Source: SAR202 cluster bacterium (GTDB lineage: Bacteria; Chloroflexota; Dehalococcoidia; Lucifugimonadales; UBA3495). Taken from it: 38,547 nt of DNA. Shown here piece by piece: positions 1 through 8,082 of this stretch. The stretch lies in the NCBI GenBank assembly GCA_016872385.1, contig VGZV01000026.1:1-38547 (forward strand), in the 5' to 3' direction. A program made the position numbers and the translations under genes. Position 1 is the first letter of the stretch. Each line of letters begins with the position of its first letter. The notes under the pieces are model-generated. The model searched no databases and was not told where the DNA came from. It worked only from the letters and a program-made list of their open reading frames with translations.

Positions 1-306
1 CCCGGCGGCCCGGCGGGCGGCCCCCGTCCCGCGGGTGCGGGCGGACGTCCCCGCGGCGGCAGGTTCCCGCCCCGGCGGCGCTTTTGCATCTTCTGCGCCG
101 AGCACATTGAGACCATTGACTACAAGGACGTGGAACGCCTGCGCCGCTTCGTCTCGGACCGGGCCAAGATGGAGCCGCCTCGCAAGACCGGTGTGTGCGC
201 CAAGCACCAGCGGGAACTGAGCGCTGCCATCAAGCGGGCCAGGCACCTGGCTCTCCTCCCCTTCGTGCAGTTCCGCGCCGCGCCGCGGGCCATGGTGCAC
301 CGGTAA
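1..306 (+). CDS. rpsR: Small ribosomal subunit protein S18, 3' part
   Basis: Open at the left edge of the window, so only the C-terminal 101 residues are present. The reading frame runs from base 1 to the TAA at 304-306. The core carries CIFC and later CAKH, the cysteine/histidine set of zinc-binding S18 proteins, followed by the conserved S18 motif that includes RRFVSDR and the helix [13 protein letters not shown]18 binds 16S rRNA in the platform of the 30S subunit beside S6. Ahead of the core is a low-complexity Gly/Pro/Arg-rich stretch of about 25 residues, longer than the short N-terminus of E. coli S18; the true start lies outside the window. The repeat and intergenic stretch behind it separate it from the next gene. 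Confidence 0.93.
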   Translation, partial: PGGPAGGPRPAGAGGRPRGGRFPPRRRFCIFCAEHIETIDYKDVERLRRFVSDRAKMEPPRKTGVCAKHQRELSAAIKRARHLALLPFVQFRAAPRAMVHR

Positions 307-336
307 GGCGCCGGAACAGTCCTTTACCAAGATCTA

Positions 337-419
337 CCCCCGCCCTGCCCTCCCCCTTCACAAGGGGGAGGGAACGTTTGCACCTTCCCTCTCAACAATG
401 GGAAGGTTGGGAAGGGGAG
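337..419. repeat. Poly-C/poly-G hairpin repeat, copy A
   Basis: Two successive short palindromes lie here: a CCCTCCCCCTT arm paired with AAGGGGGAGGG, then CCTTCCC paired with GGGAAGG. Related double hairpins occur at 10286, 17222 and 18473, always between genes. As RNA they would form strong GC hairpins. This looks like a dispersed intergenic repeat family rather than a dedicated terminator, because no consistent T-run follows. Confidence 0.6.
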
Positions 420-435
420 TGCAAGGACCAGCAAT

Positions 436-1707
436 ATGCGTCTTCCCGGCAACCGCAGAAATACTTCTCCCCCGGAACAGCCTTCGCGCCGCAGGGGCCG
501 CAATACCACCCGCGCGGAAAGCCGTAGAAATCGGTTCGATGTCCGCGGAGAGGGCAGGCAGCGGGACCGGGGCGCAGCCCGGAGTTCTCCGCGGGGCTCT
601 CAAGCAGCCCGCGTGACGGACCTGGAGCGGCGCAAGATTCGCCTGGCTGTCACCATTTTCGCCATGCTTATCGTGGCGATCTTTGCCATTGTGGCCGTGG
701 GATGGTACCGTGAATTTTACCAGCCGCCCAGGGTGACGGCTGGTGAAGTCCGGGGCACAAAGTTCACCATGGGCGACCTGGTCAAGCGCATTCGCGTGCT
801 ACAGGGAATCAACCGCTACCAGGGTGGTTTTGTGGACTTGAGCCGCGTGCCCTTTGAAATCCTCCAGTCCATGCTCAATGCCGAAGTGCTGCGTCAGGCT
901 TCTCCGGGTCTGGGCATCAGCATCACTGAAGAAAACGTTAATGAGGCCCTGCGCAACCAGTTCTACCCTCAGGCTGAACCTGGGCAACAGACTAATCCGG
1001 GCCAGTTGGATCAGGAGTTCCAGAGCAAGTACCAGGCCTTCCTTACCGCCACCGGGCTTTCTGATAAGGACTATCGGGTAATTATGGAAGAAAGCCTGGC
1101 CCAGTCCCAGTTGCGCGCCATCCTGGGCGCCACTATCCAGGACCCCCTGGAACAGGTTGAGGTGGAGTGGATTCACCTGGACCTGGGCAGCAACCTGGTC
1201 CCTGCTGACGTGCGGAAACGGCTGGACACGGAGAATTTTGCCGATGTGGCCGCAGAGGTTAATGTGGGGGACGGCTTTGCCTCGGAGGTTGGGTACGTAG
1301 GCTGGGTGCCCAAGGGCGCTTTCCCGCAACTGGATGAAGTGCTGTATGGTGAAGAGGCTCGGGCCTCCGCGCCAGAGGCCACTCCTGGCGCGCCTGGGGC
1401 AACTCCCCCTGGGACCAAGCCGCCCTTGGCTGTGGGCGCCATCAGCGAGCCGGTTTTTACCCAGGAAGGCACCTACATCATCCGCAAGACTAAAGGGCCA
1501 GAAGTGCAGCCTGTATCGGGGTTGATGCGCATCAAGCTCAACAGCGAACTGGTGCTAAAGTGGCAGAATGAGCAGCTTCAGCAAGGCTCCGAGGAAGGCT
1601 GGCTCAAGATGAACTTTGACAGCAACCTGTACGCCTGGGTGGCAGACCAGGTAAAGGTTACTGCGCCACGGACGCGGGACACCGGCGGCAATGGCGGACC
1701 TGGCTAG
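436..1707 (+). CDS. Membrane-anchored SurA/parvulin-like peptidyl-prolyl isomerase
   Basis: A 423-residue protein. Residues 1-66 are cytoplasmic and very Arg-rich. Residues about 69-90 form one transmembrane segment, and the rest should lie outside the membrane. Residues about 100-230 resemble a SurA N-terminal domain (a helical chaperone region with LNAEVLRQ). Residues about 235-360 resemble a PpiC rotamase, with FADVAAEV, VGYVGWVPKG and the closing ISEPVFTQEGTYIIRKT. A Pro/Ala/Gly-rich insert of about 25 residues interrupts the rotamase near residue 315. The likely role is folding of exported proteins. A start at the GTG at 613 would remove the Arg-rich part. I kept the ATG because similar basic N-termini are usual in such anchored proteins. 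It runs into the next gene with almost no gap. Confidence 0.8.
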   Translation: MRLPGNRRNTSPPEQPSRRRGRNTTRAESRRNRFDVRGEGRQRDRGAARSSPRGSQAARVTDLERRKIRLAVTIFAMLIVAIFAIVAVGWYREFYQPPRVTAGEVRGTKFTMGDLVKRIRVLQGINRYQGGFVDLSRVPFEILQSMLNAEVLRQASPGLGISITEENVNEALRNQFYPQAEPGQQTNPGQLDQEFQSKYQAFLTATGLSDKDYRVIMEESLAQSQLRAILGATIQDPLEQVEVEWIHLDLGSNLVPADVRKRLDTENFADVAAEVNVGDGFASEVGYVGWVPKGAFPQLDEVLYGEEARASAPEATPGAPGATPPGTKPPLAVGAISEPVFTQEGTYIIRKTKGPEVQPVSGLMRIKLNSELVLKWQNEQLQQGSEEGWLKMNFDSNLYAWVADQVKVTAPRTRDTGGNGGPG

Positions 1708-1735
1708 CATACATTCCAAATCCGGCCAAATCCGG

Positions 1736-2194
1736 ATGGCAGTAATTACAGTACGCCCGGCCAAACCCGCAGATGCAAGTGCATGGCTGCAAATGCGCCA
1801 GGGATTGTGGCCAGGGGTCGCAGAAGAAGAGCACCGCCAAGAGGTCAAGAGATTTTTTGCGGGGCAGTCCCGCCGCAAGCCGTGGGAGGTATTGCTGGCG
1901 GAAGCTGAGGATGCCCGGATAGCTGGTTTTGCCGAGGTGTCCCTCCGGCCCTACGCAGAGGGTTGCCTTAGCACCCCCGTGGCCTACCTGGAAGGCTGGT
2001 ACGTGGTGCCTGAGCTTCGGCGGCGCGGCGTAGGACGCGCCCTCATGGCGGCTGCGGAAAGCTGGGGGCGCTCCCAGGGTTGTACGGAGATGGCCTCTGA
2101 TACGCCGGTGGATAACCAGGTCAGTGCGGCGGCCCATCGCGCCCTTGGCTTTGCGGAAGTAGAAACGTTGCGGTGTTTTCGCAAGGATTTGTGA
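1736..2194 (+). CDS. GNAT acetyltransferase resembling aminoglycoside 6'-N-acetyltransferase
   Basis: A 152-residue single GNAT domain. The motifs FAEVSLRPYAEGC, YLEGWYVVPELRRRGVGRAL (acetyl-CoA loop RRRGVG), GCTEMASDTPVDN and AAHRALGFAEVETLRCFRK follow the AAC(6')-I family closely from end to end. That family transfers acetyl from acetyl-CoA to the 6'-amino group of aminoglycosides. I chose the ATG at 1736 because family members begin with a strand equivalent to ITVRPAKPADA. An in-frame ATG at 1691 would add 15 residues and overlap the previous gene by 17 bases. Neither has a good ribosome binding site. It sits among core genes with no mobile element next to it, so it is more likely an intrinsic homologue of unknown substrate than an acquired resistance gene. 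Confidence 0.75.
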   Translation: MAVITVRPAKPADASAWLQMRQGLWPGVAEEEHRQEVKRFFAGQSRRKPWEVLLAEAEDARIAGFAEVSLRPYAEGCLSTPVAYLEGWYVVPELRRRGVGRALMAAAESWGRSQGCTEMASDTPVDNQVSAAAHRALGFAEVETLRCFRKDL

Positions 2195-2356
2195 GGAATT
2201 CTGCCCCAATGTCGTTTGATGCTGAACGGAGGATCTGTCATTGTGGCAGCGGCGCTGCGCTGGTTGCCCCTTGCTTCCGAAAGGCCGATGCTTCCGGGCG
2301 TGATCGAATAATTATGCGCAGCAGCAGACATGCCTGGCAGGGGGAGATGGGCTGAG

Positions 2357-3652
2357 ATGCCTTCCCAAGACTTGAACGTGGGCCTTATGGGCCTGGGGGT
2401 AGTGGGCGGCGGCGTGGCGGCGGTGCTCCAGGAACAGGGCGACGCCATCTCCCGCAAGATTGGCCGCCGCATCCAGCTGAAGAAAGTCCTGGTGCGGGAC
2501 CCGCGGCGGCCCCGTTCTGCCCAGGTGCCAGAGGGCATGATAACCACCAACCCGGAGGAGATTCTGGCTGATCCGGAAATCCAGGCGGTGGTGGAGGTTA
2601 TGGGCGGCACCAATCCCGCCGCCCGCTACCTGCGCGCCGCCCTGGCCGCGGGCAAACATGTGGTCACCGCCAACAAAGAGGTCATGGCCAAAGAGGGGCC
2701 AGAGCTGCTGGCCCTGGCCCAGCGCCACAATGTTCACCTGCTTTTTGAAGCCAGCGTGGGCGGCGGCATTCCCATAATCGGCTGTTTGACCAACCAGCTC
2801 CTGGCTAATGAAGTCCGCTCCGTGCGCGGCATCATCAACGGCACCACCAACTACATTCTCACCCGCATGGCGTACCAGCATGCCAGCTTTCCCCAAGCCT
2901 TGAAAGAAGCCCAGGACCGGGGCTATGCTGAAGCAGACCCTACCAACGACGTAGAAGGGATAGACGCGGCCTACAAGCTGTCAGTGCTGGCCTACCTGGC
3001 CTTTCAGCAGCGGGTGCCCCCGGAAAACATATATCGGGAAGGCATTTCCCGCTTGGAAGTCCAGGACTTCCGCTATGCGCAGGAGTTGGGCTACGCCATC
3101 AAGTCCCTGGCCATCGCCAATGCCGCGGACGGCGCTGTCCAGGCCAGGGTCTATCCGGCCCTGGTGCCAGTGGACCATATGCTGGCCAAGGTGGATGGGG
3201 TGTATAATGCGGTGGAAGTGGAAGGCAGTCTCTGCGGGCGTGTGCTCTTCCACGGCATGGGGGCTGGGCGGGAGCCCACCACCAGCGCAGTGGTGGGTGA
3301 CCTGGTAGAAATAGCCCGCCGCATGAACGGGTCCGGGCCGCCGCCCCTGGTTGCGCCCCGGGAACAGGCCTGGGCGGTCAAACCTATTGACGACCTTTAC
3401 AGCCGGTATTATTTGCGTTTGAACGTGTCGGACCAGCCGGGAGTCTTGGCCCAAATTGCCCATATCCTGGGCGACCGACAGATAAGCATCGCTGCAGTGG
3501 TGCAGAAGGATACCAACCCGGCGGAGCAGACCGCCGAGTTGGTGATTACTACCCACACTGCGCGGGAAGCATCGGTCCAGCAGGCCATGAAACAGGTATC
3601 GGACCTGGGGGTGGTGCGGCAGGTAAGCAACCTGCTCCGCATCGAGGAGTAA
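2357..3652 (+). CDS. hom: Homoserine dehydrogenase
   Basis: Reduces aspartate semialdehyde to homoserine with NAD(P)H, the branch point to threonine and methionine. The 431-residue protein has the expected order: a Rossmann NAD-binding domain starting GLMGLGVVGGG (residues about 9-19), the substrate/catalytic domain with NKEVMAKEGPEL, NGTTNYILTRM and the hallmark DPTNDVEGIDAAYKL, and a C-terminal ACT domain from about residue 350 (RLNVSDQPGVLAQIA) that usually gives feedback control by threonine. I chose the start at 2357, preceded by an AGGGGGAG site, over the in-frame ATG at 2330, because the NAD-binding strand begins soon after it. The threonine synthase gene follows after a 242-base gap, which supports a threonine pathway group. 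Confidence 0.95.
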   Translation: MPSQDLNVGLMGLGVVGGGVAAVLQEQGDAISRKIGRRIQLKKVLVRDPRRPRSAQVPEGMITTNPEEILADPEIQAVVEVMGGTNPAARYLRAALAAGKHVVTANKEVMAKEGPELLALAQRHNVHLLFEASVGGGIPIIGCLTNQLLANEVRSVRGIINGTTNYILTRMAYQHASFPQALKEAQDRGYAEADPTNDVEGIDAAYKLSVLAYLAFQQRVPPENIYREGISRLEVQDFRYAQELGYAIKSLAIANAADGAVQARVYPALVPVDHMLAKVDGVYNAVEVEGSLCGRVLFHGMGAGREPTTSAVVGDLVEIARRMNGSGPPPLVAPREQAWAVKPIDDLYSRYYLRLNVSDQPGVLAQIAHILGDRQISIAAVVQKDTNPAEQTAELVITTHTAREASVQQAMKQVSDLGVVRQVSNLLRIEE

Positions 3653-3714
3653 GAAATCGCTGGTGCGGGCAGACATGGTCGCAGTCAGCAATCAGTCTTG
3701 TGAGGTATAGCGCT

Positions 3715-3819
3715 ATGCTGATTATCGCTACTGTGGCCGTGATCCTGGTACTGGCGGTGGCAATAAGCATTGGCGCCTGGGCAGGTTCCCGTGGTTCCAC
3801 CCCGGTGCGCCAGCCGTGA
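3715..3819 (+). CDS. Possible small single-span membrane protein (34 aa)
   Basis: A 34-codon ATG-to-TGA frame in the hom-thrC gap. It encodes one hydrophobic segment (LIIATVAVILVLAVAI) followed by a short Gly/Arg/Pro tail, the typical shape of a small inner-membrane peptide. The upstream TGAGGTATAGCGCT contains only a modest GAGG ribosome site. I do not recognise a family. A chance hydrophobic frame is quite possible. Confidence 0.3.
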   Translation: MLIIATVAVILVLAVAISIGAWAGSRGSTPVRQP

Positions 3820-3894
3820 GACAATACTCGCACTCAAGAATGTCAGCGCTGAGCTGAAATGGTGAAACTGGCGGGAGCAGGTTAATAATTTTCT

Positions 3895-4956
3895 ATGGGC
3901 ATTGGTGTCTTACGTAAGTACCGCGATTATTTGCCGGTGACGGAGGACACTCCCTTGCTTTCCCTTGGAGAGGGCGACACGCCTCTGGTGCGGTCAAACC
4001 GCCTGGGTCCGGAACTGGGCTGCGAGGACCTTTACTTCAAGCTGGAAGGCTGCAATCCCACCGGCTCTTTTAAAGACCGGGGCATGGTAGTTGCCATGGC
4101 CAAAGCCTTGGAGCAGGGCAGCGTGGCGGTGATGTGCGCTTCCACGGGCAACACCAGCGCCTCCGCTGCCGCCTACAGCGCCTACTGCAATCTGCCCGCT
4201 TTTGTCCTTATTCCCAAGGGAGAGGTGGCCCTGGGCAAGTTGGCCCAGGCAATGGCCTACGGCGCCAGGATTTTGATGGTGGACGGCAACTTTGACGTAG
4301 CCCTCAAACTGGTGCGCATCTTTACCGAAAAGCACGCCATTACCCTGGTCAACTCGGTAAATCCCCACCGGCTGGAAGGCCAGAAAACCGCCGCCTTTGA
4401 AGTAGTGGACGTTCTGGGAGACGCCCCGGACTATCTGTTCATTCCCGTGGGCAATGCTGGCAACATCACCGCCTACTGGCGGGGCTTCCGGGAATACTAC
4501 CAGGCGGGCTGCTGCAACGCCCTACCCAAGATGATGGGCTTTCAAGCGGAAGGAGCTGCGCCCATCGTCCGGGGCGCGCCGGTAGCCCACCCCCAGACCA
4601 TCGCCTCGGCCATCCGCATTGGCAATCCCGCCAGTTGGAAAAGCGCCGTAGAGGCCCGGGACAGCTCCGGCGGCGTCATAGACATGGTCAGCGATGATGA
4701 AATTCTGGAAGCCTACCGGCTGCTGGCTTCCCGGGAGGGCATCTTTGGCGAACCAGCCTCCGCCGCTTCCCTGGCTGGGCTGCTCAAGCACCACCGCCAG
4801 GGGCTGGACCTGCGGGGCAAGCGAGTGGTCTGTGTAATTACCGGCAGCGGCCTTAAAGACCCGGACCTGGCGGTAAGCAGCGTGGCGGCCCACACCATAG
4901 AAGTCAAGCCCACCCTGGAGGCCGTGGAAGAAGTTACCCTGAGCTTGGTTTCGTGA
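3895..4956 (+). CDS. thrC: Threonine synthase
   Basis: A pyridoxal-phosphate enzyme that converts O-phosphohomoserine to threonine. At 353 residues it is the short class of threonine synthase. The motif [11 protein letters not shown] places the PLP lysine at residue 60, [16 protein letters not shown] is the phosphate/substrate loop, and [16 protein letters not shown] is the glycine-rich PLP-phosphate cup. [11 protein letters not shown] and [13 protein letters not shown] complete the fold. It follows hom on the same strand, so homoserine is made and used by adjacent genes; no homoserine kinase gene is visible here. The stop is 17 bases ahead of the folE start. Confidence 0.93.
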   Translation: MGIGVLRKYRDYLPVTEDTPLLSLGEGDTPLVRSNRLGPELGCEDLYFKLEGCNPTGSFKDRGMVVAMAKALEQGSVAVMCASTGNTSASAAAYSAYCNLPAFVLIPKGEVALGKLAQAMAYGARILMVDGNFDVALKLVRIFTEKHAITLVNSVNPHRLEGQKTAAFEVVDVLGDAPDYLFIPVGNAGNITAYWRGFREYYQAGCCNALPKMMGFQAEGAAPIVRGAPVAHPQTIASAIRIGNPASWKSAVEARDSSGGVIDMVSDDEILEAYRLLASREGIFGEPASAASLAGLLKHHRQGLDLRGKRVVCVITGSGLKDPDLAVSSVAAHTIEVKPTLEAVEEVTLSLVS

Positions 4957-4973
4957 ACTAAGGGAGGCCCAAC

Positions 4974-5531
4974 ATCCAGGAGCAGCGAATCCAGGCCGCA
5001 GTCAGGGACATCCTGGCCGCCATTGGCGAAGATCCCCAGCGGGAAGGCCTGGCGGGCACTCCCCAGCGGGTGGCGGAGATGTGCCGCGAGCTTTTTTCCG
5101 GCTTTGGCGCCGACCCGCGCGAAGCCATTGACGCGGTCTTTGAAGCGGAGCAGCATGACCCGGTGGTGCTGCGCAACGTCACCTTTTATTCCGTTTGTGA
5201 GCATCACCTGCTGCCTTTCTTTGGGCAGGCCCACATGGCCTACATCCCCAACGGCAAGATTGCCGGGTTGAGCAAGCTGGCCCGGGCCTTGGAATGCGCC
5301 TGCCGCCGCCTGCAAGTGCAGGAGCGCCTCACTGCCCAGTTGGCGGATGCCATTGTGGCGGCTTTAGACCCCAAGGGCGTAGCGGTGGAACTAGAAGCGG
5401 AGCACCTTTGCATGTCCATGCGGGGCGTGCAAAAACCTGGCAGCCGCATGGTTACCACTGCGGTGCGGGGTTCTTTCCACAACTCGCCGGTGGACCGGCA
5501 GGGATTGTTGGCTTTACTGCGGAGTAAATAG
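4974..5531 (+). CDS. folE: GTP cyclohydrolase I, apparently starting at ATC
   Basis: Converts GTP to 7,8-dihydroneopterin triphosphate, the first step of folate/pterin synthesis, as a zinc enzyme. The zinc ligands are visible: the Cys and His of CEHHLLPFFG and the Cys of EHLCMSMRGV. The C-terminal RGSF and LLALLRSK fit the family. The conserved N-terminal helix and the EDPQREGLAGTPQRVAEM motif are in frame from 4974. In this frame a TAA lies at 4959-4961, and there is no ATG, GTG or TTG until GTG 5061 and ATG 5070, which would cut off that motif. GGGAGG at 4962-4967 sits 6 bases before ATC 4974. From ATC the protein is 186 residues, the usual length. Either AUC initiates here or an ATG was lost by mutation or base-calling error. 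Confidence 0.88.
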   Translation: MQEQRIQAAVRDILAAIGEDPQREGLAGTPQRVAEMCRELFSGFGADPREAIDAVFEAEQHDPVVLRNVTFYSVCEHHLLPFFGQAHMAYIPNGKIAGLSKLARALECACRRLQVQERLTAQLADAIVAALDPKGVAVELEAEHLCMSMRGVQKPGSRMVTTAVRGSFHNSPVDRQGLLALLRSK

Positions 5532-5535
5532 ACCT

Positions 5536-6522
5536 ATGCCTGTTGTTCCCCTCACATCCTTTCAAGCCCTCTGGGATATTCGAGAGGAGTGGGAACGGCT
5601 GCTGCGGGCTTCTCCAGCCAACACCCTGTTCCTTACCCCCTATTGGCAGCAAGTCTGGTGGGAAAATTTCGGTCATGGCCGGCAGGTGGCCGGGTTTTGC
5701 CTGCGCAATGGGACTGAACTGGTAGCCCTGGCTGCCCTGTCCCGGCAGGATGACAAGATTACTTTCCTGGGCAACCCGGATACTTTTGACTACAACGACT
5801 TCATGGTCCTGCCCGGCCATGAAGAGGCTTTCTTTGGTGCTCTGCTGGATCACCTGGACCAGAGTGAGGCCGATGGCTTGAAGCTGGTCTCCTTGCGGGA
5901 AAGCTCGCCTACTCTCCAGCGCCTGCCTGACCTGGCTCGCAGTCGAGAGTATCAGGTGGAAATTGAGCGGGAGGATGTGGCGCCGGGCATCGCTCTCCCC
6001 GCCACTTGGGATGAGTATCTGGAAGGACTGTCCAAGAAAGACCGGCATGAGCTACGCCGCAAGTTCCGGCGGCTGGAGGGCGAGACCAACTGGCGCTGGT
6101 ACGCCCTGCGGGACTCGGCGCAAGTGATGCCGCGCCTGCCCGATTTCTTCCGGCTGATGCGCCAGAGCCGCCCGGACAAGGCGGACTTTTTGACGCCCCA
6201 GCGGGAGCAGTTTTTCACCCGCATGGCCCAGCGCACTGCCGAGCAGGGAGTGCTGTGCCTGGCTTTTATGGAAATTGACGGAAAATCCGTGGCAGCATCC
6301 TTCTGTTTTGATTACGGAGACGCCAGGCTTTTGTATAATAGCGGCAATGACCCGGAATACAGCTACTACAGCGTGGGCCTCCTGCTACACGCCTTGTGCC
6401 TGCGGGACGCCATTGAGCAAGGCAAGAAGTATTTCGATTTTCTCCGCGGCCCGGAGCCGTATAAGTATCACCTGGGCGGTCAGGATCATATCCTCTACCA
6501 GATGGTGGTGAAACGAAATTGA
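5536..6522 (+). CDS. CelD/FemAB-type GNAT acyltransferase (Acetyltransf_6)
   Basis: A 328-residue protein with the double GNAT-like fold of the BioF2/CelD/FemAB group. The N-terminal half has SFQALWDIREEWERLL and NTLFLTPYWQQVWWENF, typical of the family's opening. The basic helix GLSKKDRHELRRKFRRLE comes near residues 165-185, and the C-terminal half has FMEIDGKSVAASFCFDYG, YNSGNDPEYSYYSVGLLL and FDFLRGPEPYKYHLG. Members transfer acyl or aminoacyl groups during polysaccharide or peptidoglycan synthesis; the substrate here cannot be read from sequence. It starts 4 bases after folE, and its TGA overlaps the start codon of the glycosyltransferase, so these two genes are almost certainly translated together. 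Confidence 0.8.
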   Translation: MPVVPLTSFQALWDIREEWERLLRASPANTLFLTPYWQQVWWENFGHGRQVAGFCLRNGTELVALAALSRQDDKITFLGNPDTFDYNDFMVLPGHEEAFFGALLDHLDQSEADGLKLVSLRESSPTLQRLPDLARSREYQVEIEREDVAPGIALPATWDEYLEGLSKKDRHELRRKFRRLEGETNWRWYALRDSAQVMPRLPDFFRLMRQSRPDKADFLTPQREQFFTRMAQRTAEQGVLCLAFMEIDGKSVAASFCFDYGDARLLYNSGNDPEYSYYSVGLLLHALCLRDAIEQGKKYFDFLRGPEPYKYHLGGQDHILYQMVVKRN

Positions 6523-7739
6523 ACACACAAAGAGTCGCCTTCATCACCTTTCATGCCTCGCCTCTGGCTGCGCCGGGTGCGGGCAAAGCCGGCGGCATGA
6601 ACGTCCACGTGCGCCAGTTGGCCCGGGCCATGGGCGGCCTGGGCATCCAGGTGGATATCTTTACCCGCCAGCTCCCCGATGCGCCAGATACTGTTGTTGA
6701 TCTCAGCCCCAACGTGCGGGTGGTGCACCTGCCTGGCGGCGCGCCGGATACTCCCATGGAAGACCTATTTGATTGCCTGCCCCAGTTTCTGGACAACATG
6801 CTGGAGTTTCAGCGTCAAAGTGCGCTGGACTACCAGGTGGTGCATTCTCATTACTGGCTGTCCGGATGGGTGGGGCATCGTTTTGCTCAGGCCTTGGGCG
6901 TGCCGCACCTTATCACCTTTCACACCCTGGCCCGCATCAAGATGCAGTCCCGCCCCGGCGAGAACGAGCCGCCGCGCCGCCAGCAGGTGGAGGGAGAATT
7001 GATGGCTTCGGCCCACCGGGTGGTGGCCTTCAGCCCCCACGAGCGGGACTCCATGGTGCAGCTTTACTCTGCCGATGCCTCGCGCATCGAACTGGTGCCC
7101 GGTGGTGTGGACCTGTCTCTGTTCCGGCCTCTGGACCAGGTAGAGTCCCGCCAGCGGCTGGGGCTAAACGGCGGCAAAGTGCTGCTGTACGTGGGACGCT
7201 TGGAATCGCTGAAGGGTGTGGAGCTATTGCTGCGCTCCGCCGCCCAAGTGGACTCTTGCCACAAGGTGCGGGTGCTGGTGGTGGGCGCTGACAATACTCC
7301 TGGCCAGACCGAGATCAACCGCCTGCGCAACATCGTCCAGGAGTTGAAGCTGGAGGAGACGGTGGAGTTTGTGGGCCGGGTGGACCATGAAGACCTGCCT
7401 TTTTACTACTCTGCCGCTGATGTATGCGTGGTGCCCTCTTTTTATGAGAGCTTTGGCCTGGCGGCCCTGGAATCCATGGCCTGCGGCACACCGGTAATAG
7501 CCTCGCGGGTAGGCGGGTTGTCCACCCTGGTGCAGCACGGGCACACGGGCTACCTCAAGTCCTGGCGCTGCCCGGAAGCCTTTGCCAACTCCCTGGAGAT
7601 AATTATGTCCAGCGCCCGGCTGCGGCAGAGCATGGGCCAGGCGGCCCGCCGCCGCGCCGAGGGCATGGGCTGGGAGCAGGTGGCCGCTAATCTGGTGCTG
7701 CTGTATGACTACCTGGGTGAGGGGAGGGGTGGGGAGTAA
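6519..7739 (+). CDS. GT4 glycosyltransferase, MshA-like
   Basis: A 406-residue GT-B glycosyltransferase. The N-terminal domain has GKAGGMNVHVRQLARAM and VHSHYWLSGWVG, both characteristic of the MshA and sucrose-phosphate-synthase-like branch of GT4. The C-terminal domain has LLYVGRLESLKGVELLL, VEFVGRVDHEDLP, ADVCVVPSFYESFGLAALE (the E-x7-E nucleotide-sugar motif) and ACGTPVIASRVGGL. MshA joins N-acetylglucosamine to inositol 3-phosphate in mycothiol synthesis. Whether that is the reaction here is inference, supported by the deacetylase at 9214 and the tandem GNAT at 8083. The start is TTG at 6519, overlapping the previous stop (TTGA); no ATG lies near it in frame, and GGTGGTG upstream may serve as ribosome site. 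Confidence 0.82.
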   Translation: MNTQRVAFITFHASPLAAPGAGKAGGMNVHVRQLARAMGGLGIQVDIFTRQLPDAPDTVVDLSPNVRVVHLPGGAPDTPMEDLFDCLPQFLDNMLEFQRQSALDYQVVHSHYWLSGWVGHRFAQALGVPHLITFHTLARIKMQSRPGENEPPRRQQVEGELMASAHRVVAFSPHERDSMVQLYSADASRIELVPGGVDLSLFRPLDQVESRQRLGLNGGKVLLYVGRLESLKGVELLLRSAAQVDSCHKVRVLVVGADNTPGQTEINRLRNIVQELKLEETVEFVGRVDHEDLPFYYSAADVCVVPSFYESFGLAALESMACGTPVIASRVGGLSTLVQHGHTGYLKSWRCPEAFANSLEIIMSSARLRQSMGQAARRRAEGMGWEQVAANLVLLYDYLGEGRGGE

Positions 7740-8082
7740 CCAAACCTGTGTTCATATAGAGGTATTTCCTCTCCCCTTGTGGAGGCTTTGCCTCAAAACA
7801 CCTGCGCCTGACTGAAACTGTCATCCTGAGTGAAGCGAAGGGGCCTTGCCCAAAAAGTATGGATTTCGATAGTCAGTAACGTTTTGCAGCCAATTATTGT
7901 CACCCTGAGTCCTTCGGCTGAAGGACGAAGGATCTAAAATGCAAGTCGTATAGGCGCCTATCGTAGATTATTACCCAGTTTTCTAGATTCTTCGTCGTCC
8001 CGATGTCATCGGGACTCCTCAGAATGACACTGTTGAGGTAAGGCCCCTTGTGGGAGAGGGGCTTCATAGCTGGATTTTGAGG
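7740..8082. repeat. Intergenic repeat region with repeat E, copy 1 (7898-8031)
   Basis: There is no gene in these 343 bases. At 7898-8031 lies a copy of repeat E: a CACCCTGAGTCCTTCGGC arm with its own small palindrome (CCTTCGGCTGAAGG), then a variable middle, then TCCCGATGTCATCGGGA and a TCAGAATGACA arm that inversely repeats the start. Other copies are at 12201 and 26416. Around it, AAGGGGCCTT near 7839 faces AAGGCCCCTT near 8040. CCCCTTGTGG occurs both near 7776 and near 8044, as if a CCTCTCCCCTTGTGGGAGAGG hairpin had been split by an insertion that duplicated ten bases. Confidence 0.6.

Noticed and set aside
3653..3894. T-box or other riboswitch before thrC
   Set aside because: I could not find the conserved T-box sequence, a specifier loop or a terminator there.
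7740..8082. Possible CRISPR array from the repeated sequences
   Set aside because: The repeats are palindromic dispersed elements found once per locus; there are no regularly spaced identical repeats with unique spacers anywhere in the window.
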